Under the pieces are notes generated by a model. The model had not been told where the DNA came from and made no database searches. It saw nothing but the letters and a program-made list of their open reading frames with translations. Of a DNA stretch of 64,000 bases, positions 49,605 to 63,737 are shown one piece after another (positions within the stretch are counted from its first letter, which is position 1; the number at the start of each line of letters is the position of its first letter). Made by a program: the position numbers and the translations under genes. This DNA is from Heterobilharzia americana (taxonomy: Eukaryota > Platyhelminthes > Trematoda > Strigeidida > Schistosomatidae): positions 16,967,248 through 17,031,247 of the forward strand of contig OX104134.1 of the NCBI GenBank assembly GCA_944470555.2, in the 5' to 3' direction.

Positions 49605-50997
49605 CTAGAGATAAATAATCAAATAGTTGTAGATATTTGGAGCCTTAATGATTGCTGCTAGTGGTGGACGTTTAAACGATATGCCAGTTACTACAAGCCA
49701 GTTCAGAAAAGGTAAACACTGAAGATTGTGACTGATAAGTTATTGGAGTATACGCTATCATTCCGAGTTAATTTTCTATCAAAATAAGGACGAATTCACA
49801 AGAGAACACATTTTCTGAAAACCAGTACACCAGCTAACAGTAAAAATTTAAACATAGAATGATTTTGGTGTTTTGTATACAATTCCCCTTAACTGGATGA
49901 GTAAATTGTGAAAGTATACCTCCTAGCCTAGACTACAGGTCTGAGATTAAGAATATTAAGACGGAAAGGTGTTAATCCATTTGAAGAGTTTCTGACATTA
50001 TGAGACACCAGCCTATCATTGACAATCCATTCCTGCTCATGTTTTCAGCAGAATTTGAAGAAAACGAGTCCTATGGCATTTAGGTGCAAAAAGCTGTATG
50101 GCAAACTTTAATACAGAATCCAGTGTTTGCATTCTTCAGGTTCATTTTACTGTTGACTGATTTTGTCTCTTCTCTTAATAAACTACATCGGCAAAAGGCT
50201 ATTGATCTTAATCTCATTATGATTATTGGATTATTTCCACCGTATCCAATACTAGTTTATGAACGAAAGTAGACAAGCAAATGTTGAATTTTCACTGGTT
50301 AAGTCTTTCTTCGCATAATCACTTTTGAATTGGTTTGCTTTCAGTTTGCAGATTTTCCCTATAAAAAATGTGTTCACTATTTTTTACGATCATGGTAACT
50401 ACAGTAATTTATTTTTGACCTCATTGGAATCGATAGCATTCGAGTGACCAGCAGATGTTTACATCTTTTTGACAAAAATAGTATATTAATGTTCTGAAGT
50501 ACTACAAATACCTAACAGAATTTAGCTTCACATAAAGATCATTTCATTGACATATGCTTACCTTTCTAAATACAACTGATTTATAGGGAGTTTTGTTTAG
50601 ATTATCTAAGTGACAAACTAATCTTGGTGCATGATAACAGCTGAATCAGACGCATGAGTCAACCACTCACAGATTATGCGTTGGTAACTCGATTGACTAG
50701 GTTAGAGAACCCAGTGATTAACAAATTCCTAATTTCACTATCGTCATTGAGTCTCTGATTAGTTTGTCATTTAAATGAGGAGTTCATAAAACAAGTCCAA
50801 CTTTCATCATCATCCCAGTGTTTATAAGACGAATGTGCCAATCAGGACAGTATTAAATAGTTTAATTAATTACCTATATTGGAGGTTTTATACTGAGCCG
50901 AGTGTAAGTAGTACCAACTTCCAAAATTTCATGTTAGCATAAAACATTAAGAGATGGAATATGAATATTATCGGAAGAAAGGAAACAGGTAACTTAC

Positions 50998-51102
50998 TCA
51001 AGATCTTATGCTCTTGTACAGTGTGAATATTTGCTGTTACTGGTTGCAAAAACATGAGCACTTTCTCACTGACTGTTGGAATAACTTCAACTGATTCAGG
51101 GA
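50998..51102 (-). CDS. Linker exon with apparent one-base deletion or alternative donor
   Basis: Acceptor TTTACAATCAAG and donor GTAAGT give 105 nt. It reads 'PESVEVIPTVSEKVLMFLQP' then 'VTANIHTVQEHKIL'. Every other linker ends two bases into a codon, but this one ends after one, so joining to the Ig exon at 49604 would shift frame. One missing base near 51000 would restore the expected 106 nt. Alternatively a weaker donor four bases further (GTTACC, exon end 50994) gives 109 nt and keeps the frame, ending 'HKILSK'. Confidence 0.75.
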
Positions 51103-51384
51103 CTTGATTGTAAAGAAAAAGAAAAATAATTCACAGTTAAGAAATCAGTAGTAGATAGAATTATGACATATTTAAATGACAAGAAAGGAATCGTTTCAGG
51201 TTGATAAATACAACAACATCCCGTTTAATTTCAACATGATATGTAGAGCTAACTGTCTTTGATCAGCTGGGGAGTTTCAATCCCAGAATGGTTGATATGC
51301 ACCAGTATGCAATATGTATTTGGAGTCTTGACGAAACTTTATTTTCTCCGAACCTTGAGCATTCATTAAGGTGTTGAATTTAGA

Positions 51385-52745
<1,361 letters not shown>

Positions 52746-53144
52746 TATAATGTCTTGTTGTAGTTGTAAAATTACCGAGTAACTAGAATGTCACGTTTGT
52801 CCTGAATGGCAACACACACGCGTACTAGGCATCTAAGACACGTAAGGATGTCACACCAAGTGATTAATTATCATATTTTAGAAAGATAATGACCATACAA
52901 AGATGATTAGAGAAGGAGATTAAGTTCACGTCTTTGAATTCATATGTGCATATTTGATATTTTTAATTTTAACTATTTCTCTGAAGGAGCTCAGAGCAGA
53001 CGTCTGTGCGAAAAGTTGGAATTATTTCATTTGAAACTTGCTGTGACTTACACAAATACAAATTATATCTAACGTCAATATTTTACTCAGCACTCAACAT
53101 TTGCTATACTATTCGATCAAATCTTAATCACACATAGTCTGTAT

Positions 53145-53275
53145 AAATTATGAATAATAATTTATGCTCGAAACTTCGTCATGAAGTAAATAATAGTGTA
53201 TCACTCTGTCCTATATCAAATAGACAAATCTAATACGGAATTGCATCCCACTCAAGTGTCCAAGCTTTTTATTTT
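53145..53275 (+). repeat. Dispersed repeat, copy 3
   Basis: Shares TTTATGCTCGAAAC, AGTAAATAATAGTGTATCAC and AAATCTAATACGGAATTG with 27945-28072. Confidence 0.5.
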
Positions 53276-53644
53276 ATACTTATCAAGCTTCATTGTTGAT
53301 AGTTTCACAGTGCACATAGTATTTCATGTCACCAGTATTAAGAAAGTTTGTATCTAAGACTAAGCTTGATACACACTCTGGATGGTTGTACGTTAGCCAC
53401 AAGGGGATTTCCAGACTTTTTTTATGGTATCATTCCCCAGCGAGGCTTACTTATAAACTTAGGAAAAATCCATGGTCAGTTTCATACATTCTTTTACAAA
53501 ATTCAGGTGGTTAAAGATGTTAACAATAATAGCTGCCAATATTGCTAGTTCATATTATTAGAAATATACTTGTGATGAATTTCGAGCAAAATCACTGCCC
53601 GTGATCCCACCAATTGTTGAACTTACTTGTCCACGCATATCTTA

Positions 53645-53647
<3 letters not shown>

Positions 53648-53730
<83 letters not shown>
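53648..53730. repeat. (AT)n microsatellite
   Basis: 83 bases of uninterrupted AT dinucleotide in an intron. Confidence 0.97.
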
Positions 53731-53733
<3 letters not shown>

Positions 53734-54906
53734 TTGTGTGTTTGTCATTTTTTTTATGCCATGTTGTGTTAACATTTGACTGAGTCACCCTTGTTACATG
53801 TGTAAGGTGTGTCGTGTACGTATATTGATTCACTCATCAGCCTGTCCTTCTATTTGTTCGCACTGAACACTGAATATTGTTTTTCATCCCATACCTGAGC
53901 TGCCATGGCTGAATTTTTTTCAGATTTTTATATTCATGTGTCCGTGTGGACTTACCCCTAGGTAATTTAGACGTTCATTCAGTCTGCTTCTGATTGATCT
54001 TAACGTTTGACCGTTAACCGGGCAATCACTGCAAGATATTTTAAAGATGACAACGTTTTTGTTCAACCTCTTTGTTGGATATGTTATTGAGTTCAGTTTA
54101 TTTTTAATGACGTTAATTGGTGATGCATCATATTGTGTTACTTAAATCGGTCTTCAGATTATAGGAATCTCTACAGTCCCCTACGTGTACAAAATGCGAT
54201 TAGTTTTCAGTCGATGATCAGTGTAGTAAGGACTGGAAAAATCAAATGTCTTGGGCTGGATTCCATTCAGAATGATGAATACTTACTGTCAAGGCGTCCT
54301 AAACAATGATGTAATAGGTGTTCAGTGCTCATAGCTTCCAGTTATCTTCTAGCTGTTTTCGTCCTTAATAAAAATTGTTTTCAAACCAATTTACTTCAGT
54401 GCCAAGCTTGTCAGTAAGGTGTGAATTAAACCTTACAGCTACCGAAATCAATAAACCACTTAAAGACAAGGTTTTCACCCATTTAAGGAATAAAAGCTGA
54501 AAACAAGGAGTAAGACTCTAGTAAATGAGTTTCAGAATCTGAAAACTAATAATAGGTAAATAAGCATTGAAAGCCAGATAACATCATTAAGCAGTTTCGT
54601 AACTTTCCGTCACTTTTAAAACCTCAGGAATCCATTGCAAGTTTTAGGTCCACATTATTTTTGAATCAGCAAGTGTTCTTTTTCCGCCTGATATCGCCTT
54701 GTGATGAAGATTTAATACACGTTTACATGGAAAGTATCGCTGTCAAATGGACAATATAGGGACGAACATTGTCTGCAAACTACTTGTGTACATTATAAGC
54801 ATTACAAACTTCAGAATTGATCAGCTCAACTAGAGAAATTTAAGGAATGAAGTTATCAAGTGTCGAGATTATGAAGATAAATTATTGTTGAGCAACTATA
54901 ACATAC

Positions 54907-55163
54907 CTTCTATGTCTACAAGAGTACTTGTAGTGATAGTCTTTTGAATTAGTTCAATTTGTGTAGTTTCACTATGAGTTTGTGTGGCAACACAGGTGTA
55001 TTCACCCATATCTTGTGGTTGGATATTATGTATAATTAGCTTAGCTAAGCCACTTTCATATTCATAAACCTGTTCAATACGATCCGAGACAGTTAATTCA
55101 GCACCTTCATGACTCCAACGAACAGACACTGGTTGTTGATCCGCCAGCAGCTGACATTCCAAT
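54907..55163 (-). CDS. Ig exon (first single-Ig exon after the large exon)
   Basis: 257 nt between acceptor TTAACATATAG and donor GTATGT. Cys in 'LECQLLADQQP', Trp in 'VSVRWSHEGAELT', and 'LIIHNIQPQDMGEYTCVATQ' with DMGEYTC, ending 'VDIE'. It follows the large exon (56253), whose final GA combines with the first base A to code Glu. Same module length and phase as the array exons. Confidence 0.9.
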
Positions 55164-56252
55164 CTATATGTTAAATGGGAAAAATATAAATACATTGAAT
55201 TAACATGTTTTCATTACTGTAATGGGAATAGAAATATGTAGCATACTTTTGCGAAATGGTACACAGAAACCATACAACCTTACAGAAATGACTGCAGTGT
55301 AGGCAGCTGTCAGTAAAAATTGTTTGGAGTTGTTACAAGAACTGTGCCAGTTGACCATCTTTAAAACCCAATGGTCAAAAATTAGGACGTATCTTACACA
55401 TACTCAATGGATTTTTCCTTTCGTGGTATCTGTAGTGAAAGAAAGTGGTAGAAATCTCTGAGTTTTACATTGAATAATTGTAACTATCTCAAGTGCTTAC
55501 TTGTTGCCTGTCTAATTTATGAGGTGAGACTATGCACTTTGTGAGTAGTGTTCAAAAGGTAGCATAAGTCATTCGTTGAAAACACCATACTATATGTCTC
55601 TCTCTATATGCAGCAGCATTCATACTTACTACTTCATGTCTTAAATACTTCGAGCATCAACATTTCGGATATGCTTATTCTTCACCTTTTGTTATTTGGT
55701 TCTTTCATGTCACTTTGACTAAACCGTCTAGTTTTATTTAATTGTGTTGTTAAGAACTTCAACAACTTGAATTAACGCTACAACATTGCTTTCTAGCCAA
55801 ACTAACTCTAGTTCAAATCCTATAAGAAACACCTCGGACGAACCGTGGATCACTGGCCTAAACACTTAACCTAGTCAGTAGCTTTTGTGTCCCAGTATCA
55901 TTCCACTAGCTTACATTTCAGTTATTAGACAGTATAACTAGTGGTCACAGTAAATGTGGCTGACATTCTATTTCACAATCTTGCACCTGATTTCCGAGCT
56001 GCATCACTTACTTAACATTACTTCACTGCTTCAATCAATGTGTTACGGAATGTTCATATACTTATGATTGTTATTACTGTTATCTGTAATATGTTGTAAA
56101 CCATTATCACCGTTAATTTGTCTGGAAAAGGCTGTACAGTGAGGAAATTACTGAAGTATTACATGTCAAGAATTCTATACTATATAGCAAGTATATTGTT
56201 ATTATTAATAAGATATATCAAATCTTTTGAAATGACTAGTAGTGATACTTAC
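55164..56252. other. Intron of the Ig gene; nothing else seen
   Basis: AT-rich intron sequence without repeats or frames of note. Confidence 0.5.
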
Positions 56253-57996
56253 TCTAAAGTATATTCTTCAGTTGAATCTTGATGTATTTCAGAGTGAAGA
56301 GGTTTGACGAAGTTGAATTCATGTTCTTCAACATTTTTCAATTCAACTGTTAACAAGTCTGGTACTGATGGCAATTCAGTAACGACATCAGCAACAGGCA
56401 TTTGTACTTGCGGAGCAGTAAATAGTTCACATGAACTACTTAGTTCACCCAGAGGATATAACACAGACACACTGATGGTTCCAAAAATCTCAGAAGTAAG
56501 TTTTGGTATTTCTAAAATTGATGTGAACTCAGACGTCTTCACTGTACAAGGCATGTGTTCAGGATTAACTTCGAATCCTTTAACATACCATCGAAATTCA
56601 ATTGGAACTGTCGTCGGCACAACTGAACATTCTAAATGTAATGGCTCATCTAGTGCAACTTCTAGTTGTGAAGTTAATGTTTTAGCAAATTGTACATTGA
56701 CAGTTTGTTGCTGTCTTGGTTGTATTTGACATATTGATGTTGCTTGTCCCAATGGTGATGTGGCAATCATTTGCAGTATAGTGTTATCATCATTCTGTGG
56801 TTGATAACTGTGTAGTATAGCTCTGTAGTGCAATGTTTCCTCATCAGCTGGTTCTGGACCAAAGAATTCAAATCGTTCAGCTGTTGATGGTGAACTAATA
56901 GCCCACTGAATATCTGGTGGGGGATTAGACTTTAGCACAATATCCATCACAACCGTAGACCCAACTTCTGGAGTAAGTTTTTCCGGTAACCCTTGTATGA
57001 ATTGGGAGCGAATTCTATCTTTGAGACAACTGTTGGTGTGGGTTGTTCTTCTTTTGGTGGCTGATAGGTTAATTCTAGGTTACAAGAAGTATAAATCTTC
57101 TCCTCTTTTTCGCCACTTAAACGTGTAACCATGCAGGTTACTTCACCGAAATCCCATGTACCAGGTTTATTTATAGTCAATCGACTGTGCCATGGATGAT
57201 CTTGCGTTAGGTTATAACGTTCAGGTTTATTTTCAGGTGGAAGTAGAAATACTTCTATTCCATTCATATACCAGCTAAAAGCAGTGTAGCAATATCTGAA
57301 AATGATTCCTGTGGTCTGTTGACTTCTACATCAAGTGTGATTGTTTCATCTAATTCACTAAAGGTTAAATGTGATGGGAGTTGTCTAGTGAAACGAAGTT
57401 CAGGTTGTGGGGCTGCTACATCGTCTGTTTTGGCCATCATCACTAGTACTGAAGAGGTGACAATTTTCGTTCCAGTTTGACCAGCCGCTTCTATAGTAAC
57501 TTCACTTGGGAGAATTTCTGGTTGAACTGATGGAATGATAAGGGTTGTGCGATTAACATCTTCGAGCAGTTTGAACTGTTTGGTGGACTCATCTAACTGT
57601 AGTCCATTTAAATACCATCTAAATGTAACTGGTGGTTCTGATTCAACTTCACACTCCAATCTAGCGCTGTCTCCCGGTTGTAATTCAATTCTTTCAGGTG
57701 GCTGACGAACGAAACGTGGTTCAACAATCTTTCCATCAAGTATCTCTAGTTCCAAGACACTGCTACACATAGTTATACCAAGTTCATTTTCTGCACGAAC
57801 CATTATTTCACCTATATCAAAAGCATTTAAATCGTGTATGTTCAACGTGTATGTATGCGTGGACTTGTCAACATACAGTTCTCTTTTAGCGGTCACTTGT
57901 TGAGAAAGGGAAGAAATTACAACTGGTTCGAACTCCACACCATTATGGAACCATCTTAGTGTTGGCTCTGGATATCCGTTGACGCAGCATTCCAAA
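56253..57996 (-). CDS. Large multi-Ig exon, two apparent one-base deletions
   Basis: Acceptor TTCTTTATTTAG at 57997-57998 and donor GTAAGT after 56253. It codes for the rest of one Ig domain ('LECCVNGYPEPTLRWFHNG', 'DIGEIMVRAENELG'), then four more whose starts are 'PRFVRQPPERIELQPGDS', 'LRFTRQLPSHLTFSELDE', 'FIQGLPEKLTPEVGS' and 'VQFAKTLTSQLEVALDE', and the A-strand of a sixth ('FNFVKPLHSEIHQD'). Two frame changes, near 57285 and near 57002, interrupt it. The observed 1744 nt does not fit the splice phases, while 1746 does, so two missing bases explain both. Stops otherwise are absent over 580 codons. Confidence 0.88.
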
Positions 57997-57998
57997 CT

Positions 57999-58856
57999 AA
58001 ATAAAGAATACAAAAACGTTTTTAATGTAAGCCCTTTCATCATGAGATTATTAACTAACTAGTAGTCCTTACTATAAACCTTCATCTATCACACAATTTT
58101 TCATCGGATAAGAATAAACATAAAATAACTCAAATATCAGTCATTCAAGTTTGTCAGTGAATTTTTAAAAATATCCGTCATTTTTAGTAAAGGGCCAAGT
58201 AAACAAGTAGATTTCTTAGGGTGAAGACTGTAAAAATGATTTCGGAAGCGTAGTAAACCAGTGATATTTGTTCGAGTCACCGGGGTAGCACCAGTTTCAT
58301 CACGGTTCCAGATACTGCTAATCAATGAGTGCCAACAAGCACGAAACCGAGATACAAGGTATTTTTTCCATTGTTTCGCATCGTCTTACACCAAAGCACA
58401 GTTCACCGGAGTGTTGCATCACTTTCCTGGGTGGTCACATTGCAAAACTTGATCGATAAACTTTGGTGCGTGCTAAGCACTAAAAACGAGACAGTCATGT
58501 CTTATATCAACCAATAACCTATTCTTGAACAAATAAAATTCCACACCACTTAGGATCTAATTTTGGAATCAGGGGAGCTTAGGACGATTTAAAAACGATC
58601 ATTCGGCTGCTGTAATACCTGAATAAAATGTGAGTGACCTTATATTATGGCATGCTGATCTACGAGTATTCACGTGAGGATGTGACAAAATTTGTTCCGC
58701 TGGTGGAACTGTCTGCAATGGCGTTTGTTATCAAACTAATACTTGCACTAATTTGAGTCACGTTAGCTTTGGACTCCGGAAATAACTTATGCATGTTCAC
58801 TACAAAGATCAAAAGCAAACCCTGTTATCTTAAGTGGAAAAAGGGGAGAAACTCAC
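57999..58856. other. Intron of the Ig gene, with a short repeat-like segment
   Basis: 58240-58450 has a GC content and look unlike the surrounding intron. Its 'CCAACAAGCACGAAACC' resembles 'CTAACAAGCACGAACC' near 63500, suggesting a dispersed repeat. No gene. Confidence 0.4.
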
Positions 58857-58932
58857 GTGACAGTATGATGTTCAAGTACTTTTATACGAGGCTGTAGGCG
58901 TTTTTGGAAAGCTGGAGGTCTTGGTTCTGGTC
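58857..58932 (-). CDS. Linker exon
   Basis: 76 nt between acceptor TTTAATTCCAG and donor GTGAGT. It codes for 'PEPRPPAFQKRLQPRIKVLE' followed by 'HHTVT', the A and B strands of the first Ig domain of the large exon; AC at its end plus the first base T of 57996 gives Thr before 'LECC'. Two bases in, two bases out, the same rule as the other linkers. Confidence 0.85.
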
Positions 58933-59360
58933 CTGGAATTAAATATAAATTTTAGTTTACTTCTGTCAAAAATACTGAATGTGGGCACATCTGTTAGGTA
59001 TGCACTATTATTGAACAATGTCGGGAATACTAGTCGGTACTGGTGACCAATTACTGCATGGTATGTCGAAGTGGTCGATTAAGAAAAACGATTGATATAT
59101 TCAACAGATTTGTATGAAGGGGGTGTACTAACTGTGAACAACTATAAGTGACTTTATAGCGAGAAAAATTCCCTTAAATTCTCATAGAAAACCGTAACAG
59201 AGGATTTCTTAATTTTAAGAAAAATGACAACTGATAAATAAGTGGGTATAACTTCAGGGTTTTACCGTCCTTGAGTGACCACCAAAAGACCTTTAACTGG
59301 CCAGTCAAGTTGCTTGGTGCTGTGTGATCGTTCTGGAAAGCTTTGAATTACTGAAAGGGC

Positions 59361-59494
59361 GACTTTAAAGGCCACCTTAGCAACGTTCAAAGTAACCAAT
59401 GACGTTTCTTCATTTCGGATGGAAAGGCAGATTTTCATAAAATAAAGTAGTCTAATTGGTTACTTCAGTCGTTACTAAGGTGGCCTTTAAAGTC
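59361..59494. repeat. Inverted-repeat element (40-bp arms), MITE-like
   Basis: 59361-59400 and the reverse complement of 59455-59494 agree at 35 of 40 bases, around a 54-base loop. Intronic. Confidence 0.75.
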
Positions 59495-61926
59495 ACTATA
59501 TTAAAAGAACTTCGCTGAATATAGATATGTTCATGCACTATTTCGACAATAATGATTTCCATTGAAACGAACGAGATTATTCATGATATCATCATATCGT
59601 ACTATTTTCTTATTGAGGTATTTTTCATATAGCTGCACTCCATATCAAGGAGAAAACTATGAGTAAAAAATCCCTACTGCTCTAGTATTATGTAGCACAC
59701 CCTAAGATAAAATTGCATCTATTATTTTAACCCCCGAAACCGTACCATTTAATTCCAAGTAACTTCACAGTACCCATTAAGTCATAAAGCAGCAAGCAAA
59801 CTGAGTTTGACCTCTTTTCAGAGCTACAAAAAGGTTTTACTTGTTGTTTGCTTGTTGCCTTATAACATAATTTACAAGTTTTGTACTTCGAAATATACAA
59901 ATCTTCACTCAATATCTAATGTTATGAACCTATTGTCTTTATAAATTTTTCTCAGTAATTCTACAGGGGCTTAAGAATAATTTAGAGTCGATGCTAGACT
60001 AATTGAAGGCTTATATACATCTATATCACAGTTCAGTCGGTTGAATGCTCTGTAGTCAAATAGACGAATATCTTTATTGTACGTACCTTTATTATAAGCA
60101 CAGAAAAGAATTCAGAAAGACATATAAGTATCACTAAAAACAGTATCTACTGTGAAGTTCTTTTTATTTCTTTTTTGAAAATAAAACAGACGATCTTTTT
60201 TGATAGTGTGTTCAATGTTATGTGGTAGTCATCCAGGGACGACAAAATCCTATAGTTCTACCAATAGATGAAACCATATAGTGGATGTATGAAGTGAATA
60301 CGGTTGCAAAGTACTTTTCAAAGACTCACTAGTGACATACTTGCTTGGTTACCTGCTTCTCGGACTGAATAAAGAGAGGATAGCGATACCTAAAATATGG
60401 GAAACATGATAGTTCTTTGAACCTTTCCGTTTACTTGTATGTCGAAAGCTCTGTTTCCCTAACCCAACCACACATCTAAGAAGAGTGGCTGGTTTCAACA
60501 TAATCAGAAACAATCAGTGGAAGTTTCCCAGTCTAACAAAAACCTTTTTTCTGTCAGTCATGCTGGATGATGGCCATGAGGAAGAGGAAATGAGCCTAAC
60601 ACCTTGTGAAGATGGCACTCGCTATTGGACTGGTAACAGAATTCTCAAACAAGTGAGTGTTATGTCAGGTATTAATAAGAGTTTTAATTGTAATAATCTA
60701 AATATATGATCTAAAATGTATACCAGGCGGCTTATTAATTTGCCTACCTCATCCAGAAAACCTAACACTTGACAAGCATCATGGAATCGGACTCCGTCAC
60801 TCCGACTAACGTGTGGATGGACAACCGCAAAAAACGAATCCAGCTGAAATATATGATGCCTTGAATAAATAATCAAACCCTAGCCCCAAGCAGATAGGTG
60901 GTTTTGAGTGTCTTCCAAATACTGCAAATACATACTAAACAGCCTGACTATCCTTTAAGGGCCTAATACATTTAGTTATGATGTGAAAAAGTGGTTCAGT
61001 CACAGGACTTCGAATACGTAGAAATACACAGAATCATCATGTGTACGTAACAGTAAATTTGTAAAATGCTGAAAACTACTTTGTATTCAGCCCTACTCTT
61101 CTAACAAACTTGAAATTACGTGTAGCTTTTTCCACTAGGCTGTGAACTGAATCTGTTATGTTTGCTGGGGTTAGTGATGCTACCTGGCTTTTGACTCTCA
61201 TTAAGATGAGGGGTTCAAACCTATGATATCGCTTGATGGTTAATTGCCTAAAACAAAGAATCACAGCTTCAGGGATTCATAATCTTACATCCAAGTACTG
61301 TGCACCAATTTATACAGCTTTAAGGCATAATCTAATGTTGAGTTCACAAAAACCGTAGTGTACGAGGATATGCTAACAGCTAATCATCGCTGGTACTAAA
61401 TCCATCCACCTAAGTGGGTAAGCTAGGGGAATTTTCTATCAGCAGTTGACTCACAAGTCAACTTTAAGGTGCCGTAACCACTAAACTCAAAGCTTCAAAA
61501 TCTCGTATAAGCAGAATATTCAAGGTGCCACTTGTAACATACTTTGAAATCCAAAAACTTCACCTGTTCACCAAATGGACGCAGTATGAACTTTGTGTAT
61601 ATGGGGAATAAGTCCAGTTTCTATTCATGGTCTGGTCATAAACGATGGGCTTTTACGGCCTGTTTCTCACGAATAAATTAGTTCTCGTATTTCATTGAAT
61701 ATTTTTAAGTTCGACAACTCTCGGTGCTATTCCGCTTAAATATCATCGTCATTATTCTGATTATTGTATTATCACCTGCGGTTTACATTTCCACCTGAAT
61801 ATTTGCATACAAATATAGAGCCTAAAGTATTTATCACAGGTAAATTCACTTGTTGAATTTCACTAAGTAACTTAAAAAGAATTACTAGGTAAAATTATCA
61901 CTCCAAAAAACAGCTGATCAACTTAC
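59495..61926. other. Intron of the Ig gene; no exon recognised
   Basis: Several 60-85 codon frames occur without Ig residues or splice signals in suitable phase. Confidence 0.5.
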
Positions 61927-62062
61927 CGGTTCGAACTACAATAATTTTTGTTTGCGTAGTTGTTTGACCAACTGAATTAACTGCTCTGACAAATATTTCT
62001 CCACTACTGTCCGCAGATACTACGTTACATTCAAGGCGTGAAATATACCGATCTGTCGTTAT
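61927..62062 (-). CDS. Ig exon, C-terminal half of an Ig domain
   Basis: 136 nt between acceptor TTTAATTTCTAG and donor GTAAGT. It starts on a codon boundary and ends after one base. It reads 'ITTDRYISRLECNVVSADSS' then 'GEIFVRAVNSVGQ', ending 'IIVVRT'. The F and G strands are clear (DSSGE, RAVNSVG), but the usual Cys of the DxGxYxC signature is Val here. The final G joins GA of 58932 to code Gly. An upstream half-domain must lie in the preceding exon, probably 63738-63947. Confidence 0.82.
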
Positions 62063-63194
62063 CTAGAAATTAAAAAAACATACAAATGGTATACACAAAT
62101 ATCATGAATAGGAAACTTGATTATTTGAAAGCTTTTTCTCTGAATAGGAAGCCATTGCTCTAACAAGCATCTGTAGTTTATAGGTATATCAGAGTCGTGA
62201 GTTAGGACAGATTTTCGTACACTGTATCAAACGCTGACTGAAGATTAAAGAGACAAAATGGTAAACTTTCACATACTGACTGGATGATAAACTTTTATCT
62301 TCACAGGATGAAGGCACGAGATTTGATCTCACTTGAGGTTAAGACGTTTCATTCTGTGCCGAAAAAAGGTCACAAACTCCCTCAATTTCGAATGTTTTTT
62401 GGGTGATATCAATGATACATAAAAACAGCTCACAAATTTATCGACTACTCCTCAATTCACTGTATAGGATATATTTTTACTTGTGTAATCCCGGCGTGGT
62501 ATACTAGAACAAATAACAAAATAAACAAATATTTTGTATTATTCCTCAACGTTCCGATCTTGCTAGGAAGATCCTTCTCAATTACTTAGCTAAAGATGAA
62601 AAGTATTTCATATTTAAACTTTTGACTTTCCCGTGCTCGTTATGCTTTATTCTCAGGACAATAATTCTAACCTTCCAGATCATAAAAATGTTTTTGACTA
62701 AATAGGATAGGTTACTTCTCATAACTGCAGCTCTGAGAAGTAAGAATAAAAAATATGACAACGCTGCGACCATGCAATCACCATAAGATTTTATATTTGT
62801 TGTAAAATACTTTCAAAATTATCCTAGTATCCTACTACTGAGCTTCAATGAAACGCATTTAAAACATCAGAGCGGTATGTAGTTTATCTAAAATTTAAAA
62901 GCATGCCGTCCAAAGTCACAGTCTGAAGTGCTTATCACAACGACATAGGAGTCAAAAGTGAATTATTTCTGGAAGGATTTACTATAAGGAGTCGGCCACG
63001 GGATTGTAATCAAGACGATACTCAGAATTTCATTGTTGTATTGAATGCCTTCGTTAATAGAATTTTTAAAATTTCGCCATCTTTTGAAGTTGAAAAAAAC
63101 TTTAAAAATAGTGAAATGGGTATTTGTTGATATTGTTATGTTCAGTAGAATTCAATCAGCAACAAAGATAAGAAAATTAGTTCATTAAATAACT

Positions 63195-63343
63195 GGTCAC
63201 TGAAGAGTGACCAATTTCATGTTGTCAGGTGTTAAACAAATTTGATCGGCCATTTGAAATATGGTCACGTTACTCACTGATACATTCAGGAACGACCATG
63301 ACTTAGGAATGGACAATATGAAATTACTCGCTCTCCAGTGACC
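63195..63343. repeat. Inverted-repeat element (32-bp arms), MITE-like
   Basis: 63195-63226 and the reverse complement of 63312-63343 match at about 27 of 32 bases, starting GGTCACTG. Intronic. Confidence 0.65.
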
Positions 63344-63737
63344 AATCACTATGTCTAATACAGCCCTATAGGAAGTCAATCGCAACCTGAATAATTCAGT
63401 AGTAACGTTTCTGACTTTAACACTGGGTGATTCAGGTTCAAATTTCCAGTGGAACATCAGTCTTCTAAATGTTACAGGTGCTCATTACTGAAAAATGCTA
63501 ACAAGCACGAACCTAGAGCCAGGGCTACCCACCGATTACCTTAAAACATCTAACCAGTTAGTTCATGCTTGGGTTCAAGACCTACGCATATGAACCAGAG
63601 TTTGAATCTGTACTCTTTCAGTAGTTAGCCTAGTGTTAGCCAATGAACCACGTCTGTAGGCAATATTTGATCACCCTAAACATGATGCACTGTCAAATAA
63701 AAATCACTCACAACATATTACGGCGACCACCACTCAC

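Noticed and set aside
53642..53833. Ile-Tyr repeat frame
   Set aside because: Pure (AT)n microsatellite translation.
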